A stretch of DNA of 36,503 bases from Hyphomicrobiales bacterium (GTDB taxonomy: Bacteria > Pseudomonadota > Alphaproteobacteria > Rhizobiales > Beijerinckiaceae). The stretch covers positions 1 through 36,503 of the forward strand of contig JAPLOV010000161.1 of assembly GCA_026400565.1 (NCBI GenBank). The letters run 5' to 3'. The position numbers and the translations under genes are program-made. The notes under the pieces were generated by a model. It did not search any database. It was not told where the DNA came from and saw only the letters and a list, made by a program, of their open reading frames with translations. Each line of letters starts with the position of its first letter. Within the stretch, counting starts at the first letter, position 1. Shown piece by piece: positions 8,441-14,498 of the stretch.

Positions 8441-8706
8441 GTGGACCTCATGCGGCTCGCGTCCAGGCTCCCAAAAGCCTTGCCGCCGCGATGTCACCAT
8501 CAGTCCGGTCGATGCCATGTTGCGGCGTGCGCGTCCAGTGGCTTATCACCATGTCGTGCATATTCGGGTGCCTTTGGCCGCGACATGCCGATCCGGCCCG
8601 GGATGGCCCGAGGGCCTGCGGGCCCATGCGGATTCTGCGACTTGGCTCTTGGCCTGATGCCACAAACGTCATTCCAGCCGGTGCTGAACTTGGTATAGGA
8701 CAGGCC
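8441..8706. other. tRNA-Leu / dsbB-like divergent intergenic region (266 bp)
   Basis: No credible gene. It should hold the tRNA promoter (minus) and the promoter of the DsbB-like gene (plus). TATAGG at 8694-8699 sits only 7 nt before the first ATG of that gene and may be a -10 box, but it also overlaps the ribosome-binding region. A small stem GGGCC-TGCG-GGCCC lies near 8613-8626. Nothing else stands out. Confidence 0.3.
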
Positions 8707-9252
8707 ATGATGACAGCCTCCTCCACCATCCCGAACCGCCGGTTGCGCGCCTTGCGCCCCGTGCCGGCGCTGGCGCTGCTGGCGGCGTCTTCGGCGAGCC
8801 TGCTGGCGGGTGCGTGGTATTTCCAGCTCGTGATCGGGCTTCTGCCCTGCAAGCTGTGCCTCGAACAGCGATGGCCGCACTATGCCGCGCTGGTGGTGGG
8901 GCTGGCCGGGCTGGCGGTTGCGTCCTTCGCAGGCGAGGCCCATCGGAAACAGGCATCACGGCTGGCGCTGTGGCTGCTCGCTGGCCTGTTCGTGATTTCG
9001 GCCGCCATGGGCAGCTATCATGCCGGGGAGGAGTGGGGCTGGTTTGTTGGTCCCAGCGATGGTGGCGGCGCGGCCCTGCTGGTGGCCGGCTCGATGCAGG
9101 ATTTCATGAAGCAGTTGCAGACCACGCGCGTGGTAAGCTGCACCGAGGCGGCATGGCGCCTGGCGGGGCTGTCTCTGGCTGGCTGGAATGCCGTGTTCTC
9201 GGCTGTCCTTGCGCTGCTGGCGGGCCTTGCCGCCTGGCGAGAGCGGGGCTGA
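8707..9252 (+). CDS. DsbB-family disulfide bond formation protein lacking one periplasmic cysteine
   Basis: DsbB proteins are four-helix inner-membrane enzymes that reoxidise DsbA and pass electrons to ubiquinone. This 181-residue protein has four hydrophobic segments, the first periplasmic pair in LLPCKLCLEQRWPH (Cys48, Cys51), the YHAG motif, and a C-terminal VVSCTEAAWRLAGLSLAGWNAV (Cys145). In the second periplasmic loop, family members normally read GPTSC; here it reads FVGPSDGGG, so the partner of Cys145 is absent and the protein has only three cysteines. It could still oxidise a partner through Cys48/51, or have another redox role. The start is ATG 8707 (or the adjacent ATG at 8710), with AGGACAGG upstream; the longer open frame starts inside the antisense of the tRNA and is not real. 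Confidence 0.85.
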   Translation: MMTASSTIPNRRLRALRPVPALALLAASSASLLAGAWYFQLVIGLLPCKLCLEQRWPHYAALVVGLAGLAVASFAGEAHRKQASRLALWLLAGLFVISAAMGSYHAGEEWGWFVGPSDGGGAALLVAGSMQDFMKQLQTTRVVSCTEAAWRLAGLSLAGWNAVFSAVLALLAGLAAWRERG

Positions 9253-9263
9253 CCCGCGAACAT

Positions 9264-9280
9264 CATCCGAAACCCGGATG
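9264..9280. terminator. Hairpin between convergent dsbB-like and HNH genes
   Basis: CATCCG-AAACC-CGGATG is a perfect 6-bp stem in the 30-nt gap between two convergent genes. It is placed to work in both directions but lacks a T-tract. Confidence 0.4.
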
Positions 9281-9282
9281 GC

Positions 9283-9831
9283 TCAGGGTTCGAGTTCGCT
9301 GTCCCAATAAAGATAGTCCATCCAGCTGTCGTGAAGGAAGTTCGGCGGGAACAGCTTGCCGGCCCGGTGCAGGTCGTTGACCGTGGGGGCATAGGGCTTT
9401 TGCAGCGGATGCATATGCACCTCGGCAGGCAGCTTGTCGCCCTTACGCAGATTGCAAGGGGAGCAGGCGGCCACAACATTCTCCCATGTGGTGAGCCCGC
9501 CCTTGGAGCGCGGAATGACATGGTCAAAGGTCAGTTCCTCCCGCGCCGTGCAGTACTGGCAGCTGAAGCGATCCCGCAGGAAGACGTTGAAGCGGGTGAA
9601 GGCCGGATGGCGCGAGGGCTTCACATAGGTCTTGAGGCAGACCACCGAGGGCAGCCGGAAGGAAAAGCTCGGCGAGCGCACCACACGGTCATATTCGGAG
9701 ACGATGTTGACGCGGTCCATGAACACGGCCTTCAGCGTGTCCTGCCAGCTCCAGAGCGAGAGCGGGTAATAGCTCAGAGGCCGGAAATCGGCATTGAGCA
9801 CCAGAGCCGGACACGAGTCCGGCGAGACCAT
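9283..9831 (-). CDS. HNH endonuclease family protein
   Basis: Conserved alphaproteobacterial protein with a treble-clef HNH nuclease domain. The physiological substrate is unknown. The N-terminal half has the lineage-typical block LNADFRPLSYYPLSLWSWQ, and the C-terminal half has the HNH zinc finger: CQYC (Cys91/Cys94), FDHVIPRSKGG (Asp103-His104), TWENVV (Asn118) and CSPCNLRKG (Cys123/Cys126). All metal and catalytic positions are present. Homologues are usually single genes, not linked to restriction or toxin systems, and no such partner is visible here. The start is uncertain: I use ATG 9831, giving 182 residues. A TTG at 9867 or an in-frame TTG at 9852, which has GGAG 9 nt upstream and would give MTVHVSPM, are also plausible. 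Confidence 0.88.
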   Translation of the reverse strand: MVSPDSCPALVLNADFRPLSYYPLSLWSWQDTLKAVFMDRVNIVSEYDRVVRSPSFSFRLPSVVCLKTYVKPSRHPAFTRFNVFLRDRFSCQYCTAREELTFDHVIPRSKGGLTTWENVVAACSPCNLRKGDKLPAEVHMHPLQKPYAPTVNDLHRAGKLFPPNFLHDSWMDYLYWDSELEP

Positions 9832-9941
9832 CGGTGACACGTGCACAGTCAACGCACGCCACTCCAAGTGTCCTGCATGGAATCACCATCGATCCCATCA
9901 CCTGACAAATGTAGGCTGAAGATGACAGCGTTGTGAAGCCA

Positions 9942-9963
9942 GCCAGCCAGGCGCAAGGCTGGC
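9942..9963 (-). terminator. Hairpin terminator candidate after hbdA
   Basis: On the minus strand, GCCAGCC and GGCTGGC form a perfect 7-bp stem with an 8-nt loop, starting about 10 nt after the stop codon of the 3-hydroxybutyryl-CoA dehydrogenase gene. It would end the etfB-etfA-hbdA transcript. No T-tract follows. Confidence 0.45.
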
Positions 9964-9973
9964 CGCGCTGTGT

Positions 9974-10855
9974 TCACCGGGTCGGAACCGGCTTGTCGCC
10001 GCGATAATCGTAAAAGCCGCGCTTGGTCTTGCGGCCGAGCCAGCCGGCTTCGACATACTTCACCAGCAGAGGGCAGGGGCGATACTTGGAGTCGGCCAGG
10101 CCATCATGCAGCACCTGCATCACCGAGAGGCAGGTGTCGAGACCAATGAAATCGGCCAACTGGAGCGGGCCCATCGGGTGATTGGCGCCCAGCCGCATGG
10201 CGGTGTCGATCGATTCCACAGAGCCGACACCCTCATAGAGCGTGTAGACAGCCTCGTTGATCATCGGCAGCAGGATGCGGTTGACGATGAAGGCGGGGAA
10301 ATCCTCCGAGACCGTGAGGGTCTTGCCCAGACGGTTGATGAAGGCCCTGGCGGAATCGAAGGTGGCGTCCTCGGTGGCAATGCCCCTGATCAGCTCGACC
10401 AGTTGCATGACCGGCACCGGGTTCATGAAGTGGATGCCGATGAACTTTTCGGGCCTGTTGGTGGCGGCAGCCAGCCGCGTGATCGAGATCGACGAGGTGT
10501 TGGTGGCCAGCAGCGTCTCGGGCGGCAGGGCGCGGCACAGCGCCACGAAAATGCTGCGCTTGACCTCCTCGTTCTCGGTGGCAGCCTCGATCACCAGATC
10601 GCAGCCAGCCAGATCATCGAAGCTCCTGGCCCCGGTGATCCGGCCGAGAGCGGCCTGCCGGGCTGGCTCGTCCATCGAGCCCTTGGCGACCTGCCGGGCC
10701 ATGTTGCCATTGATCGTGGCCAGCGCGCCGTTGATGCGCTCTTCGTTGACATCATTGAGACGCACCTCGATGCCGGCAGCGGCACAGACATGGGCGATGC
10801 CGCTGCCCATCTGGCCGGCGCCGACAATGCCAAGGGTGTTGATGGTCAGGCTCAT
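9974..10855 (-). CDS. hbdA: 3-hydroxybutyryl-CoA dehydrogenase
   Basis: NAD(P)-dependent oxidoreductase that interconverts 3-hydroxybutyryl-CoA and acetoacetyl-CoA. The 293-residue protein has the Rossmann motif GIVGAGQMGSGIAH (about 9-22), DLVIEAATEN, ATNTSSISIT, the catalytic histidine in GIHFMNPVPVMQLVE (His142, with the family glutamate), and the C-terminal helical domain with AFIVNRILLPMINEA and HPMGPLQLADFIGLDT. It ends with GRKTKRGFYDY, typical of the family. It is the third gene after etfB and etfA on the minus strand, with a 21-nt gap after etfA as the strand runs. This supports a role in fatty-acid or polyhydroxybutyrate-linked metabolism that delivers electrons through ETF. GGAA lies about 8 nt before the ATG. 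Confidence 0.95.
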   Translation of the reverse strand: MSLTINTLGIVGAGQMGSGIAHVCAAAGIEVRLNDVNEERINGALATINGNMARQVAKGSMDEPARQAALGRITGARSFDDLAGCDLVIEAATENEEVKRSIFVALCRALPPETLLATNTSSISITRLAAATNRPEKFIGIHFMNPVPVMQLVELIRGIATEDATFDSARAFINRLGKTLTVSEDFPAFIVNRILLPMINEAVYTLYEGVGSVESIDTAMRLGANHPMGPLQLADFIGLDTCLSVMQVLHDGLADSKYRPCPLLVKYVEAGWLGRKTKRGFYDYRGDKPVPTR

Positions 10856-10876
10856 TGCGGTGTTCCGTCGATCCGT

Positions 10877-11821
10877 TCAGCGGCCTGTCTTGGCCAGTTC
10901 ATCCTGCAACTCTGGCAGGATCGCGAACAGATCGCCAACCAGACCATAGTCGGCGACCTGGAAGATCGGGGCTTCCTCGTCCTTGTTGATGGCGACGATG
11001 ACCTTGCTGTCCTTCATGCCGGCAAGATGCTGAATGGCACCTGAAATCCCGACGGCGATGTAAAGCTCGGGAGCAACGACCTTGCCGGTCTGCCCCACCT
11101 GCCAGTCATTTGGCGCATAGCCGGCATCGACGGCGGCGCGGGACGCCCCCATCGCTGCCCCCAGCCTGTCGGCGACAGGCTCGATCACCTTGGCGAAGTT
11201 CTCGGCCGAGCCGAGCGCCCGGCCGCCCGAGATGATGATCCTGGCGGAGGCCAGTTCGGGGCGGTCGGAAGCTGCGACCTCCTCGCCCTTGAACGCGGAC
11301 AGGCCCGAATCGGCGACACCGGCCACGGCTTCGACCGGAGCGGAGCCTGTCATGGCTGCTGGCTGGAACGAGGCCGTGCGGATCGTCATGACCTTGACGG
11401 CATCGGTGGACTGGACGGTCTGGATGGCATTGCCGGCATAGATCGGGCGCTCGAACGTGTCGGGAGCCAGCACCTTCATCACATCCGAAATGATCTGCAC
11501 ATCGAGCAGCGCAGCGACGCGCGGGGCGACATTCTTGCCGTTGGCCGTGGAAGAGGCGACGATGTGGCTGTAGTTGCCGGCCAGCGAGGCGACCAGCGCT
11601 GCGGTGGTTTCCGCCAGCATGTGGCCGAAGGCCGGCGCGTCGGCCAGCAGCACCTTGGCCACGCCGTCGAGCTTCCCAGCATGGTCTGCAGCGGCCTTGC
11701 AGCCGGCCCCGGCCACCAGCACATGAACCGGCCCGCCGAGCGCCCTTGCGGCGGTCAACGCCTTGGCGGTGGCATCCTTGACCACGGCGCCGTCATGTTC
11801 GGCAATCAGCAGCGTCGCCAT
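10877..11821 (-). CDS. etfA: Electron transfer flavoprotein alpha subunit
   Basis: With EtfB it forms the soluble FAD protein that collects electrons from acyl-CoA and other dehydrogenases and hands them to ETF-ubiquinone oxidoreductase. The 314-residue protein begins [11 protein letters not shown], contains AGNAIQTVQSTD, and carries the C-terminal FAD domain with SGGRALGSAENF, DAGYAPNDWQVGQTGK and the signature LYIAVGISGAIQHLAGMKDS. I use ATG 11821, which overlaps the TGA of etfB by one base (TGATG), a translational-coupling arrangement. A GTG one codon upstream is possible but less likely. Its partner EtfB and the dehydrogenase HbdA flank it. Confidence 0.97.
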   Translation of the reverse strand: MATLLIAEHDGAVVKDATAKALTAARALGGPVHVLVAGAGCKAAADHAGKLDGVAKVLLADAPAFGHMLAETTAALVASLAGNYSHIVASSTANGKNVAPRVAALLDVQIISDVMKVLAPDTFERPIYAGNAIQTVQSTDAVKVMTIRTASFQPAAMTGSAPVEAVAGVADSGLSAFKGEEVAASDRPELASARIIISGGRALGSAENFAKVIEPVADRLGAAMGASRAAVDAGYAPNDWQVGQTGKVVAPELYIAVGISGAIQHLAGMKDSKVIVAINKDEEAPIFQVADYGLVGDLFAILPELQDELAKTGR

Positions 11822-12570
11822 CACAGCACCCCGGCTTCATTCTTGAGCTTGGACACGAGTTCGGCCGCCGAGCCGACCTTGACCCCGGCCACGCGCGTCG
11901 GCGGCTCGGTGGTTTTCAGCACCTTGAGGCGTGGCGCGATCTCAACGCCCAGCGCTTCGGGCGAGGTTTCGTCCAGCGGCTTCTTCTTGGCCTTCATGAT
12001 GTTCGGAAGGCTGGCATAGCGCGGCTCGTTGAGGCGCAGATCGGTGGTCACGATGGCCGGAAGCGTGAGGCCGACCGTCTGGAGGCCGCCATCAACCTCG
12101 CGCGTCACGTCCACGCTCGCACCATTGACGGCGACCTTGAAGGCGAACGTGCCCTGCGGCCAGCCCATGAGGGCTGCCAGCATCTGGCCGGTGGCGTTCA
12201 TATCATCGTCGATGGCCTGCTTGCCCATGATGACGAGGCCCGGCGCTTCAGTGGCGATGATGGCCTTCAGCAGCTTGGCGACAGCCAGGGGCTCGACCAC
12301 GGCATCGGTCCTGACGTGGATGCCGCGGTCGGCACCCATGGCCAGCGCGGTGCGGATGGTCTCGGCCGAGCCTGCGGGGCCGATCGATACGGCCACGATC
12401 TCGGTCGCCTTGCCGGCTTCGCGCAGGCGGATGGCTTCCTCGACGGCGATCTCGTCGAACGGGTTCATCGACATCTTGACGTTGGCCAGTTCGACGCCCG
12501 AACCATCGGGCTTGACCCGGATCTTGACGTTGTAGTCGACCACGCGCTTGACGGGCACGAGGATTTTCAT
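11821..12570 (-). CDS. etfB: Electron transfer flavoprotein beta subunit
   Basis: Beta subunit of the electron transfer flavoprotein; it binds AMP and holds the recognition loop for partner dehydrogenases. The 249-residue protein starts [19 protein letters not shown] and has [15 protein letters not shown], the [20 protein letters not shown] segment and [11 protein letters not shown], all typical. GGTGGAAG precedes the ATG. It is the first gene of the etfB-etfA-hbdA unit, and a strong promoter-like sequence lies 85-112 nt upstream. Confidence 0.97.
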   Translation of the reverse strand: MKILVPVKRVVDYNVKIRVKPDGSGVELANVKMSMNPFDEIAVEEAIRLREAGKATEIVAVSIGPAGSAETIRTALAMGADRGIHVRTDAVVEPLAVAKLLKAIIATEAPGLVIMGKQAIDDDMNATGQMLAALMGWPQGTFAFKVAVNGASVDVTREVDGGLQTVGLTLPAIVTTDLRLNEPRYASLPNIMKAKKKPLDETSPEALGVEIAPRLKVLKTTEPPTRVAGVKVGSAAELVSKLKNEAGVL

Positions 12571-12654
12571 GAGCTTCCACCACCTGAGCCGGTTGCAGCG
12601 TTGCGGCGATGGGCGCCAGCAAAGCCCTGTCCGGATGTGTTTTCCAAGGCCGCG

Positions 12655-12682
12655 ACCCTAGCGACGCTCATTTGATTGTCAA
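12655..12682 (-). promoter_or_regulatory. Sigma70-type promoter for etfB-etfA-hbdA
   Basis: On the minus strand a perfect TTGACA (12682-12677) is followed after 16 nt by TAGGGT (12660-12655). The downstream leader to the etfB ATG is about 80 nt. The perfect -35 box and position make this the most convincing promoter in the window. Confidence 0.6.
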
Positions 12683-12745
12683 CGGCGTGTTGGGTCGCAT
12701 CCGGGCTGCGCAAAATGCGTCTTTGCAGTCCCGCCCCGTGCGGCC

Positions 12746-13438
12746 TCAACGGCCCCAGCGTTCACGGATCAAAATGCCGGGACGGACGAAGAAGGGCGTC
12801 AATGCGAGGCCGGCCAGGAGGCCGCCGAGATGGGCGAACCAGGCCACGCCGGACTCGGTGCCCCAGAAGCCCTGGACGATCTGCACCGCGATCCAGGCCC
12901 CAATGGCGACCCATGCCGGAACGGCGATCGGCAGCACCTTCAGCACGAGGCCCCAGATCCGAACATGCGGGTGCAGCAGCAGATAGGCCGCGATAACGCC
13001 CGAGATTGCGCCGGACGCGCCGATCAGCGGCTGGATCGAGTCAACGTTCATCAGCGCGTGGGCGAAAGCCGCCATCACGCCGCAGGCAACAAAGAACACG
13101 ATGAAGCGCAGATGCCCCATGCTGTCCTCGACATTGTCGCCAAAGACCCAGAGGAACAGCATGTTGCCGGCGAGATGAGCCCAGTTGCCGTGCAGGAACA
13201 GGCTTGTGACCGGCGTGATCCAGGTGGGTGCCTGCGCAAGGTCCTCGGGCAGGAAGGCATCACCCAGAACGACCTTTGGGATGATGCCGAAGCCTGCGGC
13301 CAGCAGAGGCTCGACCGGGGGCAGCACGCCGCCCAGGGAGGCCAGCCACAAGACGATGCACAGGCCGATGATGCCGAAGGTCACCAGCGGCTGCGCCAGA
13401 TGCCGCATGGCCACGCCGTCATGCAGGGGAATGAACAT
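12746..13438 (-). CDS. Rhomboid family intramembrane serine protease
   Basis: Integral membrane protease that cleaves transmembrane segments of unknown substrates. The 230-residue protein has six or so hydrophobic segments. The catalytic elements are visible: HGNWAHLAGNMLFLWVFGDNVED (Asn92 as oxyanion helper), IGASGAISG with the nucleophile Ser142, and WFAHLGGLLAG with the catalytic His203. The long L1 loop between the first and second segments (about residues 40-75) is typical of bacterial rhomboids. Start: ATG 13438 with AGGGCACG upstream; Met11 is an alternative. It lies between the etf unit and the cobalamin adenosyltransferase gene with no obvious functional link to either. Confidence 0.93.
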   Translation of the reverse strand: MFIPLHDGVAMRHLAQPLVTFGIIGLCIVLWLASLGGVLPPVEPLLAAGFGIIPKVVLGDAFLPEDLAQAPTWITPVTSLFLHGNWAHLAGNMLFLWVFGDNVEDSMGHLRFIVFFVACGVMAAFAHALMNVDSIQPLIGASGAISGVIAAYLLLHPHVRIWGLVLKVLPIAVPAWVAIGAWIAVQIVQGFWGTESGVAWFAHLGGLLAGLALTPFFVRPGILIRERWGR

Positions 13439-13474
13439 CGTGCCCTGTGCTCCCCGTGGCGTGGTGGCGACCGC

Positions 13475-14056
13475 TCAGCGGTTCTTGCCCGGCACCCAGA
13501 GCACGTCGCCCGATGCCTTCTTGTTGAGATAGCGCGAGGCGACGAACAGGAAGTCCGAGAGGCGGTTGACGTATTTCAGCGCCGGGTCGGCGACGCGCTC
13601 GCCGGTGACCTGGGCCAGTTCGACCATCATCCGTTCGGCGCGGCGCGAGATGGTGCGGGCGAGATGCAGGCAGGCAGAGCCCGGCGTGCCGCCCGGCAGC
13701 ACGAACGAGCGCAGCGGCTCAAGCTCGCTGTTCAGAAGATCGATCTCCTGCTCGATCCGGTCCACCTGGTTCTGGACGATCCTGAGCGGCTCCCATTCAA
13801 GCTTCTTGCCGGTGTCCGGGGTGGCCAGTTCGGCACCGAGATCGAAGAGGTCATTCTGGATGCGCCCGAGCATGGCATCGAGCTTGGCATCCTCCTGCGC
13901 CGTGTGCAGCCGGGCGATGCCGATCGCGGCATTCGTCTCGTCGACGGTGCCATACGTGGCGATCCTGAGGTCGAACTTCAGCCTGCGTTCACCGGTGCCC
14001 AGAGCCGTCGTGCCCCTGTCGCCGGTGCGGGTGTAGATGCGGTTGAGAACGACCAT
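13475..14056 (-). CDS. PduO-type cob(I)yrinic acid a,c-diamide adenosyltransferase
   Basis: Transfers adenosyl from ATP to cob(I)alamin to make coenzyme B12. The 193-residue protein shows the family landmarks: NRIYTRTGDRGTTALGTGERR at the N-terminus (ATP binding), DETNAAIG, LPGGTPGSACLHLARTISRRAER (the core active-site helix) and YVNRLSDFLFVASRYLN near the C-terminus. It is a stand-alone gene with no cob operon and no cobalamin riboswitch visible upstream, so it most likely serves salvage and delivery to mutase-type enzymes. In many Rhizobiales this gene lies beside a HIG1-type small membrane protein and near etfBA, as here. Confidence 0.95.
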   Translation of the reverse strand: MVVLNRIYTRTGDRGTTALGTGERRLKFDLRIATYGTVDETNAAIGIARLHTAQEDAKLDAMLGRIQNDLFDLGAELATPDTGKKLEWEPLRIVQNQVDRIEQEIDLLNSELEPLRSFVLPGGTPGSACLHLARTISRRAERMMVELAQVTGERVADPALKYVNRLSDFLFVASRYLNKKASGDVLWVPGKNR

Positions 14057-14127
14057 GCGGCTTCACCTGGGATGCTTGACGGAGGCTGGGGGATGCTGAC
14101 CCCAAGTTAGGGCGCTTTGCCCGAAAG

Positions 14128-14325
14128 TCAGCTGCCGCGCCACCACAACATGCCCATGATCAGCACGAGGGCGGCGAACTGCAACAGCACCCTCAGGCGC
14201 ATCAGGGTCTGGGCTTTGGAGGGCGAGCCGCCGCGCATCATGTTGATGAGGCCGAGCAGCAGCACGACGGCCACGGCCCCGACGGCGACGGGAACGACGG
14301 AATTGACAAGGCTGTTCATGGGCAA
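14128..14325 (-). CDS. HIG1-type twin transmembrane protein
   Basis: Small inner-membrane protein of 65 residues with two hydrophobic helices (about 9-27 and 43-61) separated by the basic loop LINMMRGGSPSKAQTLMRLRV. The family is called twin transmembrane or HIG1-like; eukaryotic HIG1 proteins associate with respiratory complexes III and IV, but the bacterial role is not established. The start is interesting: GAGGA at 14336-14332 lies 6 nt before a TTG (14325-14323) and 12 nt before the ATG (14319-14317). I therefore use the TTG; the ATG would give 63 residues. Confidence 0.8.
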   Translation of the reverse strand: MPMNSLVNSVVPVAVGAVAVVLLLGLINMMRGGSPSKAQTLMRLRVLLQFAALVLIMGMLWWRGS

Positions 14326-14331
14326 GCAATA

Positions 14332-14336
14332 TCCTC
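14332..14336 (-). promoter_or_regulatory. Ribosome-binding site that favours a TTG start for the HIG1-type gene
   Basis: GAGGA on the minus strand is spaced 6 nt from TTG at 14325-14323 but 12 nt from the next in-frame ATG. Spacing favours TTG. Confidence 0.5.
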
Positions 14337-14435
14337 AAAGCGGTGGCTTGCGAAGCGCGGGCCATGCGCCCAGGTGTCGCGGCAGCTTTGCCGGCGACTG
14401 TCCGCTGTCAGCCGGTTGCCGCGCCTTGGCAGGAC

Positions 14436-14471
14436 GGGCTGGCTTGCGGGCTGGCTTGCGGGCTGGCTTCG
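14436..14471. repeat. Three tandem copies of a 12-bp unit
   Basis: GGGCTGGCTTGC occurs at 14436-14447 and 14448-14459, and a third copy with a changed end (GGGCTGGCTTCG) at 14460-14471. It lies in the gap between the DUF4175 gene and the HIG1-type gene and runs into the adjacent hairpin. Confidence 0.8.
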
Positions 14472-14487
14472 CGGCAGAAGCGAAGCC
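14465..14487 (-). terminator. Hairpin terminator candidate after the DUF4175 gene
   Basis: GGCTTCGC and GCGAAGCC form a perfect 8-bp stem with a 7-nt loop, 11 nt after the DUF4175 stop codon on the minus strand. No T-tract follows; the 12-bp tandem repeats do. Confidence 0.5.
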
Positions 14488-14498
14488 GTGCTGCGGCT

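Noticed and set aside
8356-8706. Extension of the dsbB-like gene beginning with VRAVGLEPTRIATADFESA
   Set aside because: This peptide is the well-known false translation of the opposite strand of a tRNA-Leu gene; the true start is at 8707.
14057-14127. Possible cobalamin riboswitch before the adenosyltransferase gene
   Set aside because: The gap is only 71 nt and lacks a B12-box-like sequence; only a short imperfect stem is seen.
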